From positions 1 through 52,722 of the forward strand of contig CAYPNM010000022.1 in assembly GCA_964412105.1 (NCBI GenBank): a stretch of DNA of 52,722 nt, read 5' to 3'. The notes under the pieces are model-generated. The model searched no databases. It saw nothing but the letters and a program-made list of their open reading frames with translations, and had not been told where the DNA came from. The position numbers were made by a program, and so were the translations under genes. Source of the DNA: JAKAGZ01 sp964412105 (lineage in GTDB: Bacteria; Bacteroidota; Ignavibacteria; Ignavibacteriales; Ignavibacteriaceae). Positions 43,151 through 52,235 of this stretch are shown here, one piece after another (position 1 is the first letter of the stretch; the number at the start of each line of letters is the position of its first letter).

Positions 43151-44188
43151 TCAATTTTTACTCGCCACCGCAATTTCCTGATCTGCTTTAGCCATAAATT
43201 CTTCAACTTTTTTTACGTCCTCCTCGCTGCCGATGAATATGGGCGTCCTTTCGTGCAGTTCTTTCGGCTGTAGTTCAAGTATTCTTTTTTTGCCGTCAGT
43301 TGCTCTGCCGCCTGCTTCCTCCATAATAAAAGCCATCGGATTGCATTCATACATAAGGCGAAGCTTTCCCTTGGGATGTCTTGAATCAGCAGGATACATA
43401 AAAATTCCACCGTATAATAAATTCCTGTGTATATCAGCCACCATTGAACCAATGTATCTTGAAGAGTACGGTCTGTTTGTTGCTTTATCTTCTTCCTGAA
43501 GATACTTGATGTATCTTTTCAAACCGGGATGCCAGTAAAGGTAATTACCTTCATTGATGCTGTATATTTTTGATTTCTTTGGTGTCTTTATATTCTCATG
43601 TGATAAAAGAAATTCACCGAATGATGGGTCAAGAGTGAATCCGTAAACGCCATGACCGGCAGTATAAACAAAAATTGTGCTTGAACCATAAATTACATAG
43701 CCAGCGGCTACCTGGTTTAATCCTTGCTGAAGGCAGTCTTCAAGTGTTCCCGGAGTTCCGTCCGGTGTAACTCTTTTATAGATAGAAAAAATTGTCCCGA
43801 TGCTGACGTTTGCATCGATGTTTGAAGAGCCGTCAAGAGGATCGAACAGAAGAACATATTTCCCGATTCTATATTTAGGCGGAATATGAATTATATCCTC
43901 TTCTTCTTCTGAACCCATTACGCAAAGATGTCCGCCGTGGTCCATTGCGCGAAACATCATATCGTGAGCGAACATATCGAGTTTTTTGACCTGTTCGCCA
44001 TGTACATTGTTATCCCCTGTGAATCCTAATATATCCACGAGCCCGGCCTTATTGACTTCCAACGAGATAACTTTTGCTGCAAGGGATAACTGTGATAACA
44101 AAGTAGAAAGTTCCCCCGTTGCTTCGGGATGCATCCTTTCCCCTTCTATAATATGCCTCGCTAATGTCATGAAACGTAGGTTTGGCAT
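43151..44188 (-). CDS. fbp: Fructose-1,6-bisphosphatase, class I
   Basis: This gluconeogenic enzyme removes the 1-phosphate of fructose 1,6-bisphosphate. The metal-binding signature FDPLDGSSNIDANVSIG (around residue 114) is diagnostic of class I enzymes, and GSEEEEDI upstream supplies further metal ligands. Substrate-binding NPMAFIMEEAGG and the SRYIGSMVADIHRNL segment are intact. At 345 residues it is full length. It is the last gene of the leftward series that includes the ABC exporter. Confidence 0.95.
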   Translation of the reverse strand: MPNLRFMTLARHIIEGERMHPEATGELSTLLSQLSLAAKVISLEVNKAGLVDILGFTGDNNVHGEQVKKLDMFAHDMMFRAMDHGGHLCVMGSEEEEDIIHIPPKYRIGKYVLLFDPLDGSSNIDANVSIGTIFSIYKRVTPDGTPGTLEDCLQQGLNQVAAGYVIYGSSTIFVYTAGHGVYGFTLDPSFGEFLLSHENIKTPKKSKIYSINEGNYLYWHPGLKRYIKYLQEEDKATNRPYSSRYIGSMVADIHRNLLYGGIFMYPADSRHPKGKLRLMYECNPMAFIMEEAGGRATDGKKRILELQPKELHERTPIFIGSEEDVKKVEEFMAKADQEIAVASKN

Positions 44189-44217
44189 TATAGACCTCTC
44201 ATTTTATTGATTTTTAG

Positions 44218-46011
44218 TTAACTAGCCCGAACAACTTCCTGATCTTTATATTGCAGTTGGTATAATTTAAAATAAATTCCCCTTTTAGCAAGTAATTCCT
44301 GATGATTTCCGGTTTCGCGAACTTCCCCCTTATGCATAACTATTATTTTATCAGCGTTTTGGATAGTCGAAAGGCGGTGTGCTATAACAATAGCTGTTCT
44401 GCCGAACAGGAGTTTTTCAATAGCTTTTTGTATCAAAATTTCAGTTTCGGTGTCTACACTGGAGGTCGCTTCGTCAAGTACCAGAATCTGCGGGTCATAA
44501 GCTAGTGCCCTTGCAAAAGAAATTAACTGTTTCTGACCCACGCTGAGTGTTGCACCCCGTTCCATTACTACTTCATCATATTTTTTAGGCAGTGCTTCTA
44601 TAAAGGGATGTGCACCAACAAGTTTTGCAGAGTTTATTATTGTCTCTTCAGGTATATCGTTATTGTCCATACTGATATTAGATCTTATAGTACCTGAAAA
44701 TAGGAACACATCCTGTAGAACAATTGAAATATATTTTCTCAATTCCTTTTTGTCTATTGAACTTATATCAATCCCATCAATTAATATTGAGCCTTTTTGA
44801 ATGTCATAAAACCGGGTTAATATATTTATCAGGCTTGTCTTGCCCGCTCCGGTGTGACCAACTATTGCGATAGTTTCTCCGGCATTGATTTTAAAGTTAA
44901 TATTCCTGAGGACATATTCGTCTTTATTATAAGCGAAACAAACATCCTTAAATTCAATATTTCCTTTTACCTTATCAAAATTAACTGGCTTCTCAGGATT
45001 TTTTACAAAAGTCTCATTGTCAAGCAACTTAAAAATTCTTTCGCTGGAGGCCATTGCAGTTTGCATAATATTATATTTTTCCGAAAGGTCCCTGATAGGC
45101 CTGAAGAACTGCTCAACAAATTGGGTAAATGCAATTATTACACCGATTGTAAGTGTATCTTTTATTACTTCTCCACCGCCGTACCAGATTATTAATCCAA
45201 CAGCAATTGAACTTAGTAATTCAACAGTAGGAAAGAAAATTGCATAATAGAAAACTGATTTAATATTTGCCTGTCTGTAATCATTATTAATAGAAGAGAA
45301 TTTTTCTTTTTCGGTTTTTTGTTTGTGAAATATCTGGATTATGTTCATTCCTGTAACATGTTCCTGCATATAAGAGTTCAATCTTGCAAGGTGAAGCCTG
45401 ACATCACGATAGCTCTCCCTTACCTTCCTTCTGAACAAAAAGGTTGCATAGAATAAAACAGGTAGTACGGAAAGTGTTACCAATGACAATCTTACATCCA
45501 TGGTGAACATAAATACGAGTATCCACAAAATTATAAATACGTCACTGAACACCATCACGATTCCGGAAGAAAAAAGATCGTTCAAAGCCTGTACATCGTT
45601 TGTTACTCTTGTAACAATTCTACCAATCGGAGTTTTATCGAAAAAGCGTAGCGCTAGCCTTTGGGTGTGTCTGAAGATTTGCTCCCTGATATCATAAATA
45701 GTCTTTTGTCCCAGATATTGCATGTAGTAGGTAAGAAAATATTGCATCGCAGCCTGCAGGAACAATGAACCGAAAAGGGCAATGCCTATAATCATAAGTC
45801 CGTGATAATCAGAATGAGCTATGTATTTGTCTATCGCTATTTTTGTTAAAACAGGACGCAGTGGGCCTAATGCCGCTACAAAAATGTTCAATATTATTGC
45901 GAGAATGACATATTTTTTATATGGTTTTATATAACCCAGCAAGCGTTTCATTAATTTAGAATCGTACGCTTTCCCCAATACTTCTTCTTCACTTCTATAA
46001 TCGTTAGCCAT
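44218..46011 (-). CDS. ABC exporter half-transporter with catalytic Walker B and divergent signature motif
   Basis: This 597-residue protein has an N-terminal six-helix exporter domain and a C-terminal ATPase. Walker A is GHTGAGKTS and Walker B is ILVLDEATSSVD with the catalytic Glu, but the signature reads LSVGQKQ instead of LSGGQ. The upstream partner (46023-47771) has the reverse arrangement, so together they form a heterodimer with one active and one degenerate ATP site, as in TM287/288 and BmrCD. It starts 11 bases after its partner. These exporters move drugs or lipids; the substrate is unknown. Confidence 0.9.
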   Translation of the reverse strand: MANDYRSEEEVLGKAYDSKLMKRLLGYIKPYKKYVILAIILNIFVAALGPLRPVLTKIAIDKYIAHSDYHGLMIIGIALFGSLFLQAAMQYFLTYYMQYLGQKTIYDIREQIFRHTQRLALRFFDKTPIGRIVTRVTNDVQALNDLFSSGIVMVFSDVFIILWILVFMFTMDVRLSLVTLSVLPVLFYATFLFRRKVRESYRDVRLHLARLNSYMQEHVTGMNIIQIFHKQKTEKEKFSSINNDYRQANIKSVFYYAIFFPTVELLSSIAVGLIIWYGGGEVIKDTLTIGVIIAFTQFVEQFFRPIRDLSEKYNIMQTAMASSERIFKLLDNETFVKNPEKPVNFDKVKGNIEFKDVCFAYNKDEYVLRNINFKINAGETIAIVGHTGAGKTSLINILTRFYDIQKGSILIDGIDISSIDKKELRKYISIVLQDVFLFSGTIRSNISMDNNDIPEETIINSAKLVGAHPFIEALPKKYDEVVMERGATLSVGQKQLISFARALAYDPQILVLDEATSSVDTETEILIQKAIEKLLFGRTAIVIAHRLSTIQNADKIIVMHKGEVRETGNHQELLAKRGIYFKLYQLQYKDQEVVRAS

Positions 46012-46022
46012 ATATTTCTATT

Positions 46023-47771
46023 TTATTTCAATTCTTCTAATTCTTTTTCAAGTAGTTGTTTATAGTGCAGATCTGCATAAATTCCACCAAAAGCAACAAG
46101 TTCTTCATGTGTACCTTGTTCAGCAATTTTTCCTTCTGAAAGGATTATGATATTATCTGCATCTTTTACTGTGGAAATTCTGTGACTTATAATTATGCTG
46201 GTTCTGTTCTCCATAAAATTTTTAAGGTTTTGCAATATCTTTTCTTCTGTATGAGTATCAACCGCGGAAAATGAATCATCAAGAATTAATATTTTCGGAT
46301 CTATTGCAAGTGAGCGGGAGAGACTTGCACGTTGTTTTTGTCCGCCTGAAAGTGTAATTCCTCTTTCACCCATGATCGTATCATAACCTTTAGGGAAATC
46401 TTTTACGTCTTCATCAAAATTCGCGATTTTTGAAACTTCAATTACTCTATCCTGATCTATATCTCTTAATCCATATGAGATATTATTTGTAATTGTGTCG
46501 GAAAAAAGGAATGCTTCCTGTTGTACAAGCCCTATATTTGTTCTCAAAATTTTAAGTGGAATATCTTTCACATTTTTTCCGTCAATTAAAACCTCACCTT
46601 CTGAGGTATCGTATAAGCGTGGAATAAGATTTATAAAAGTCGTCTTCCCGGATCCCGTATAGCCCATAATTGCTGTTGTAGAGCCTAAAGGGATCGTGAG
46701 GCTCACATTTTTGAAAATATAAGGTAAATTTTCAGCATATCTGAATGAAACATTTCTAAATTCAATATCACCCTTAATATTTTTTACTTTATAATCTGTG
46801 TTTTCATCGTCTTGAATTTCAAATGGCTCGGCAAATATTTTATTCAGACGTCTCATACTTGCTTCGCCCTGTTGAATGATATTTATTACCCATCCAAATG
46901 CGATAACCGGCCAGGTGAGCATTCCCAGATAAGCAATGTAAGCAACTATATCTCCAAGGCTGATTACATTTTTAATTACTTGGGTTCCACCAAACCAAAT
47001 AACTATGATAACAGAAAGTCCTGTTACAAGCAGCAGTAATGGAAAAAGCAAAGCCTGGATTTTTACCATTTCCATGTTCCTGTCGAGAAATTCTCTGCTT
47101 AATTTTTTAAAACCTTTTATTTCATTTTCTTCCCGGACGTACGATTTTATAACTCTGATACCTGAATAATTCTCCTGTGCTTTTGTTGTAAGCTCAGAAA
47201 ATTTTTCCTGGATCAATGTGAACTTCTCATGGATGAGTTTCCCTACTTTATAAACTAAGTAAGATATAAAAGGTAATGGAATAAGTGTAAGTAATGTTAG
47301 AGTTAAATTAAGTGACAACATTATTGAGATAACAATTACCAATCTTACGCCGGTATCCACCGAATACATAACTGCAGGACCTAGAAAAGATCTGACCGCG
47401 TTAATGTCATTTGTGGCGTGAGCCATTATATTCCCTGTGGAATTGTTCTGGAAATATCTAAGTGGTAATTGTTGAATATGTTCCCAGAAATCCTGCCGAA
47501 GATCGAACTCAATTTCGCGCGAGACAACAATTATTGTTTCCCTGATTAAAAACCTGAATACCCCTGCAAATATCGACGCTGCAACGATAATAATTGCATA
47601 GTGGATCAAACTTTCAATAATTACTGCATTCGATAGCTCATTAATTGCGTCTTTCGTAATAAGGGGGATATAAACAGCACCTGCATTTGAAAGAAGTATA
47701 AACAAGAATCCCAGGAAAATTTTCTTCTTATAACGTGCGAAATATTTTTTTAACGTAAATAAATTTTTCAT
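46023..47771 (-). CDS. ABC exporter half-transporter with degenerate Walker B
   Basis: This is the 582-residue partner of the protein at 44218-46011, with the same layout of six helices plus ATPase. Walker A (GYTGSGKTT) and signature (LSGGQKQR) are normal, but Walker B reads ILILDDSFSAVD, with Asp where the catalytic Glu should be. That makes one of the two heterodimer ATP sites non-hydrolytic. The H-loop (ISHRIST) is present. It starts 112 bases after serS and 11 bases before its partner on the leftward strand. Confidence 0.9.
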   Translation of the reverse strand: MKNLFTLKKYFARYKKKIFLGFLFILLSNAGAVYIPLITKDAINELSNAVIIESLIHYAIIIVAASIFAGVFRFLIRETIIVVSREIEFDLRQDFWEHIQQLPLRYFQNNSTGNIMAHATNDINAVRSFLGPAVMYSVDTGVRLVIVISIMLSLNLTLTLLTLIPLPFISYLVYKVGKLIHEKFTLIQEKFSELTTKAQENYSGIRVIKSYVREENEIKGFKKLSREFLDRNMEMVKIQALLFPLLLLVTGLSVIIVIWFGGTQVIKNVISLGDIVAYIAYLGMLTWPVIAFGWVINIIQQGEASMRRLNKIFAEPFEIQDDENTDYKVKNIKGDIEFRNVSFRYAENLPYIFKNVSLTIPLGSTTAIMGYTGSGKTTFINLIPRLYDTSEGEVLIDGKNVKDIPLKILRTNIGLVQQEAFLFSDTITNNISYGLRDIDQDRVIEVSKIANFDEDVKDFPKGYDTIMGERGITLSGGQKQRASLSRSLAIDPKILILDDSFSAVDTHTEEKILQNLKNFMENRTSIIISHRISTVKDADNIIILSEGKIAEQGTHEELVAFGGIYADLHYKQLLEKELEELK

Positions 47772-47883
47772 ATGTATTTATTTTAATAAGGCTAATTTAG
47801 CGGGAAAAAAAGATAAATATAATCAGAATAAATTTCCGCCTAAGAATTAAGAACGGTAAAATTATCTGACAGGCTATAACTCT

Positions 47884-49161
47884 TTAATCTATAACTTCAA
47901 AACCAGTATACTTTTGCAGAACCTTAGGTACAATTACTTTTCCTTCAGGTGTCTGATAATTTTCAAGCAGCGAGACCATTAACCTGCTGGTAGCAAGTCC
48001 GGAGCCATTCAGAGTATGCAGGAATTCAGGCTTCTTTGTAGCTTCGTTTCTGAAGCGAATGTTCGCGCGTCTTGCCTGAAAGTTTTCAAAATTGCTGCAG
48101 GAAGATGATTCTAGCCACCTGTCTTCTGCAGGTGACCATGTTTCAATATCATAGCATTTAGCCGCAGAAAAACTTAAATCACCGGTGCAAAGTAATAAAA
48201 TTCTGTATGGAATCTGAAGGGCCTTTAAGATGTCCTCAGCATCATTTACAAGCTTTTCAAGTTCATCGTAAGAAGTTTCCGGCTTTACAAATTTAACCAT
48301 TTCAACTTTGTTAAATTCATGGACACGAAGAAATCCCTTTGATTCCTTTCCGTAAGAACCGGCTTCCCGTCTGAAACAGGGCGTGAATCCCACATATTTT
48401 ATCGGGAGTTCAGCCTCGCTTAAAATTTCGTTCCTGTAAATGTTTGTTATCGGAACTTCAGCTGTTGGAATGGGGTAGAGACCGTCTTTTTCGATGAAAT
48501 ACATATCCTCTTCCATTTTTGGTAGCTGTCCCGTTCCTTTCATTGAATCCCTGTTAACAAGTATCGGTGGTAAAACCTCTGTGTATCCGTGCTTTTCCAG
48601 GTGATAATCAAGCATAAAATTAATAAGAGCTCTTTCCAGCGATGCACCCTTTCCTATGTAAAGAGGAAATCCTGAACCGGAGAGCTTAGCCCCTCTTTCG
48701 AAGTCGAGTATTTTTAGTTTCTTCCCGAGTTCAATATGGTCCAGTAGTTTTTCTTCATTCTTAAATGAAAATCCTTCGGGAAGCCACTGTCGCATCTCTT
48801 TATTATCTTCGGCAGATTTTCCGACAGGGACAGAATCATGCGGCATATTCGGAACGAACATTAAAATGTCTTCAAGATTAGCTTCAACTTCTTTTAACTG
48901 TGAATCCAGTAAAGTTATTTCATCGGAGACTTTTTTCATTTCTGTAATAATAGCTGTGGCATCCTGTCCGGCTTTTTTCATTTGCCCTACCTGCTGGGAG
49001 ACCTGATTTCGTTTGGCTTTCAGTTCATCGGTTTTTGAAATAAGACTCCTGCGTTTTTCATCCAGGGAAATAATCTCATCTACTCTGTCTTTTTCGTTTT
49101 TGTTTTTTATTCCCTGCTTAACTGCTTCAGGATTTTCACGTATAAATTTTAAATCGAGCAT
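47884..49161 (-). CDS. serS: Serine-tRNA ligase
   Basis: This class II synthetase charges tRNA-Ser. The N-terminal long coiled-coil arm (about residues 25-105, KRRSLISKTDELKAKRNQVS) that grips the tRNA is clear, followed by motif 2 (TPCFRREAGSYGKESKGF) and motif 3 (NGSGLATSRLMVSLLENYQ). At 425 residues it is full length. The AGGAAA ribosome binding site is inside the leuS stop region, 6 bases downstream of leuS. Confidence 0.96.
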   Translation of the reverse strand: MLDLKFIRENPEAVKQGIKNKNEKDRVDEIISLDEKRRSLISKTDELKAKRNQVSQQVGQMKKAGQDATAIITEMKKVSDEITLLDSQLKEVEANLEDILMFVPNMPHDSVPVGKSAEDNKEMRQWLPEGFSFKNEEKLLDHIELGKKLKILDFERGAKLSGSGFPLYIGKGASLERALINFMLDYHLEKHGYTEVLPPILVNRDSMKGTGQLPKMEEDMYFIEKDGLYPIPTAEVPITNIYRNEILSEAELPIKYVGFTPCFRREAGSYGKESKGFLRVHEFNKVEMVKFVKPETSYDELEKLVNDAEDILKALQIPYRILLLCTGDLSFSAAKCYDIETWSPAEDRWLESSSCSNFENFQARRANIRFRNEATKKPEFLHTLNGSGLATSRLMVSLLENYQTPEGKVIVPKVLQKYTGFEVID

Positions 49162-49167
49162 AATTTC

Positions 49168-51621
49168 CTATTTTACAACAATATTATAAATTTTATTTCT
49201 CACATAAATCTCTTTAATAACTTTTTTACCATCTAAATGCTTTGATACTTTTTCATCGGCGAGGACTAATTTTTTAACTGCATCCTGTTCACTGTTTACT
49301 GGCAATTCAACTGTCGTTCTTAGTTTGCCATTAATCTGCACTGCAATGTTTACAGAATCTTCGATAAGTGCTTTCGGATCAAAATCAAACCAGGTTGGTT
49401 TTTCCATTAATGAAACTTCATTGCCTATTAAATTCCAGCACTCTTCTCCCAGATGTGGTGCAACCGGTTCTACAAGAACAGCGAATCTAAGTAGTGTATA
49501 TGCACAAACTCCATCGGAGCATTTTTCAAGATTTTTTAATTCATTAAGCAATTCCATCAATGAAGCGATTGCAGTGTTAAACCTGAAATTGCTGATTTCT
49601 TCATCGTACTTCCGGATAGTCTGATTTATTTTCTTGTAAACAATTTTCTCTTCATTATTCAATTTATCTATTTCGTAAATATCTTTGGGCGATGCTTTTT
49701 TAAGAATATCTTTGTTTTGCAGGAATAAATCATAAGTTCTTTGTACGAATCTGTCTGTACCCGTTATTCCTTTGTCGCTCCAGTCTCCTCCAAGATCATA
49801 TGGACCCATAAACATCAGGTAAAGCCTGAAAACGTCTGAGCCGAACTTACTGGTAAAATCATCAGGATTAACCACATTCCCTTTCGATTTTGACATTTTT
49901 GCGCCGTTATTTGTTATTGTGCCCTGATGCAGCAGGGTGGAGAACGGCTCATCAGAATTTACCAGTTTAATGTCTCTCATAAATTTATGAATAAATCTCG
50001 CATACAAAAGATGCATAGTAGCGTGTTCCGCTCCGCCGACATACATATCAACAGGAGTCCACTTGTCAGCTAGTTCTTTATCAAAAATTGCATTGTCTAT
50101 TTTAGGATTAAGATAACGCAGATAATACCACGATGAATCGACAAAAGTGTCCATTGTGTCTGCTTCACGTTTGGCGCTACCTCCGCATTTAGGGCATTTA
50201 ACGTTTATAAACTCTTCGTTCGATAAAAGGGGAGAAGCCCCTTCGGATTTAAAATTTACGTCATATGGAAGCTCAACCGGTAGATCTTTTTCATCGACGG
50301 GAACTTCACCGCATTTTGAACAATGAATTATAGGTATCGGCGTTCCCCAGTAGCGCTGGCGTGAAATAAGCCAGTCGCGCAAACGGTAATTAACTTTTTT
50401 AGAACCGTGGTTATTTTTTTCAAGCCATTCAATAATTTTATTTTTAGCGTCTTCAACTTTAAGTCCATCGAGAAAATCGCTGTTTATAGCGGGTCCGTCT
50501 CCGAGATAGGCTTCACCTTCAAAATCTTTCGGCGGTTCGACTGTTCTGATTATCGGCAATTTAAACTTGGTTGCAAATTCCCAGTCGCGTTCATCCTGTC
50601 CGGGAACAGCCATTACACAACCTGTTCCGTATGTCAGCAAAGCGTAATCGGCTATCCAGATAGGAATTTTCTTTCCGTTAACAGGATTGATGGCATTTGC
50701 GCCGATCGGCACTCCTGTTTTCTCCTTAACTGTGGAAGTTCTTTCAATTTCTGTAAGTGATTTAATCGAATCCCGGTAATCTTCAATCCTGGCTTTATAT
50801 TCAGGTTTTGTCAGTTTATCAACTAAAGGGTGTTCCGGTGCCAGTACGACATATGTAACTCCAAAGACCGTATCCGGTCTGGTTGTAAAAACTTTTATTT
50901 TATCATCGCTTCCTTCAACTGAAAAAACTATTTCTGCTCCGACGCTTTTACCGATCCAGTTTCTCTGCATCAGCTTGGTTTTTTCGGGCCAGTTGATTTT
51001 ATCGAGATCCTGTAAAAGTTCTTCCGAGTAATCGGTGATTTTCAAAAACCATTGCGTCAGGTTTTTTTGAATTACTGTTGTACCGCACCGCTCACAGGTC
51101 CCATCGGCAAGCACCTGTTCGTTAGCAAGCACTGTTTGATCGTTAGGGCACCAGTTAACCGGTGCATTTTTTCTGTAGGCAAGTCCCTTTTTAAATAGCT
51201 GAAGAAATATCCACTGGTTCCATTTGTAATATTCGGGAGCGCATGTCATTAACTCGGCATCCCAGTCATACATCCCGCCCATTCTTTTGAGCTGTTCGCG
51301 TATGTCTTTAATATTCTGTAATGTACTGTCCTGTGGATGTATTCCCGTTTTTATTGCATAATTTTCAGCGGGCAAACCAAATGCGTCGTATCCCATAGGT
51401 TCAAAAACATTAAAACCTTTTAATTTTTTATAGCGGGCCCAGCTGTCAGTTGGTCCGTAATTATACCAGTGACCGCAGTGCAGTTTTGCGCCGGAAGGAT
51501 AAATGAACATTACAAGGCAGTAAAGCTTATTTTCGATCTTATTCAGATCTGTTTTGAAAACTTTCTTCTCTTCCCAGTAATTCTGCCACTTTGGTTCTAT
51601 TTCGGAAAAGGGATAACGCAT
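49168..51621 (-). CDS. leuS: Leucine-tRNA ligase
   Basis: This class I synthetase charges tRNA-Leu. The HIGH motif appears as HCGH at residues 48-51, KMSKSKGNVVNPDD is present, and a zinc module with CPNDQ and CERCG is intact. The CP1 editing domain is present between them (TTRPDTVFGVTYVVLAPEHP). At 817 residues it is slightly shorter than the E. coli enzyme. It is the first gene of the leftward series; serS follows 6 bases later. Confidence 0.96.
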   Translation of the reverse strand: MRYPFSEIEPKWQNYWEEKKVFKTDLNKIENKLYCLVMFIYPSGAKLHCGHWYNYGPTDSWARYKKLKGFNVFEPMGYDAFGLPAENYAIKTGIHPQDSTLQNIKDIREQLKRMGGMYDWDAELMTCAPEYYKWNQWIFLQLFKKGLAYRKNAPVNWCPNDQTVLANEQVLADGTCERCGTTVIQKNLTQWFLKITDYSEELLQDLDKINWPEKTKLMQRNWIGKSVGAEIVFSVEGSDDKIKVFTTRPDTVFGVTYVVLAPEHPLVDKLTKPEYKARIEDYRDSIKSLTEIERTSTVKEKTGVPIGANAINPVNGKKIPIWIADYALLTYGTGCVMAVPGQDERDWEFATKFKLPIIRTVEPPKDFEGEAYLGDGPAINSDFLDGLKVEDAKNKIIEWLEKNNHGSKKVNYRLRDWLISRQRYWGTPIPIIHCSKCGEVPVDEKDLPVELPYDVNFKSEGASPLLSNEEFINVKCPKCGGSAKREADTMDTFVDSSWYYLRYLNPKIDNAIFDKELADKWTPVDMYVGGAEHATMHLLYARFIHKFMRDIKLVNSDEPFSTLLHQGTITNNGAKMSKSKGNVVNPDDFTSKFGSDVFRLYLMFMGPYDLGGDWSDKGITGTDRFVQRTYDLFLQNKDILKKASPKDIYEIDKLNNEEKIVYKKINQTIRKYDEEISNFRFNTAIASLMELLNELKNLEKCSDGVCAYTLLRFAVLVEPVAPHLGEECWNLIGNEVSLMEKPTWFDFDPKALIEDSVNIAVQINGKLRTTVELPVNSEQDAVKKLVLADEKVSKHLDGKKVIKEIYVRNKIYNIVVK

Positions 51622-51781
51622 TTATAGAATATCTTGAATTTTAAAAATTAAGAGCAAATTTACCGAAAATGGGCGGTAATTCAAATGTTAATACCATCGG
51701 ATTTAAACGGTTAATCACTTATAAAAGAATTGATTAGCTGTGGATTTCTTATAATTTTAAACTGAAAATATTTGAGATTCT

Positions 51782-51985
51782 ATGCAGAAGATTTTGATTA
51801 TTATTGGAGTTATTATAGTACTTGCAGGCTTGTTCTGGCCGTGGCTCAGCAAATTACCGCTCGGCCATCTGCCGGGAGATATCGTCATAGACAAACCGAA
51901 TTTTAAGCTCTTCATTCCTATCACCACAATGCTTCTTTTAAGCGCTCTGATCTCTTTTATCATCTGGATTTTCAGAAAATTTTGA
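51782..51985 (+). CDS. DUF2905-family small membrane protein
   Basis: This 67-residue protein has two membrane helices (LIIIGVIIVLAGLFWPWLS and ITTMLLLSALISFIIWIF) linked by KLPLGHLPGDIVIDKPNFK, which matches the DUF2905 family exactly in length and loop. The family is widespread but uncharacterised. The gene is divergent from leuS. Confidence 0.88.
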   Translation: MQKILIIIGVIIVLAGLFWPWLSKLPLGHLPGDIVIDKPNFKLFIPITTMLLLSALISFIIWIFRKF

Positions 51986-52063
51986 TTGTTGCCTAATTTC
52001 AACTTTAATTAACTAATGTTTATGGTCATTCTGAACGTGCCCATTGGTTTGTGGGTTAGATGT

Positions 52064-52108
52064 TACTCTGTTGCCTCTGTTTCTGCTCTGTGTCCTCTGT
52101 GGTAAAAA
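52064..52108. repeat. CTCTGTG-type intergenic repeat
   Basis: CTCTG recurs four times at 52066, 52075, 52086 and 52095, with spacing of 9-11 bases, ending in CCTCTGTGGTAAAAAAAG. It resembles the CTTCGTG repeat around the GxxExxY gene. No gene is seen in the 250-base gap from 51986 to 52235, which otherwise holds only the GGAGG ribosome binding site of the next gene. Confidence 0.55.
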
Positions 52109-52235
52109 AAGAAGTCTATGAGAAGCAGATTCAGGATGATATTTATGAAATTATAACACTACTGTAGTTTTAAAGCTGTTGAAAAAATTGCCCTGATTTC
52201 CTAAATTATTATGAGAAAGAAAGCGGAGGTTGAAT

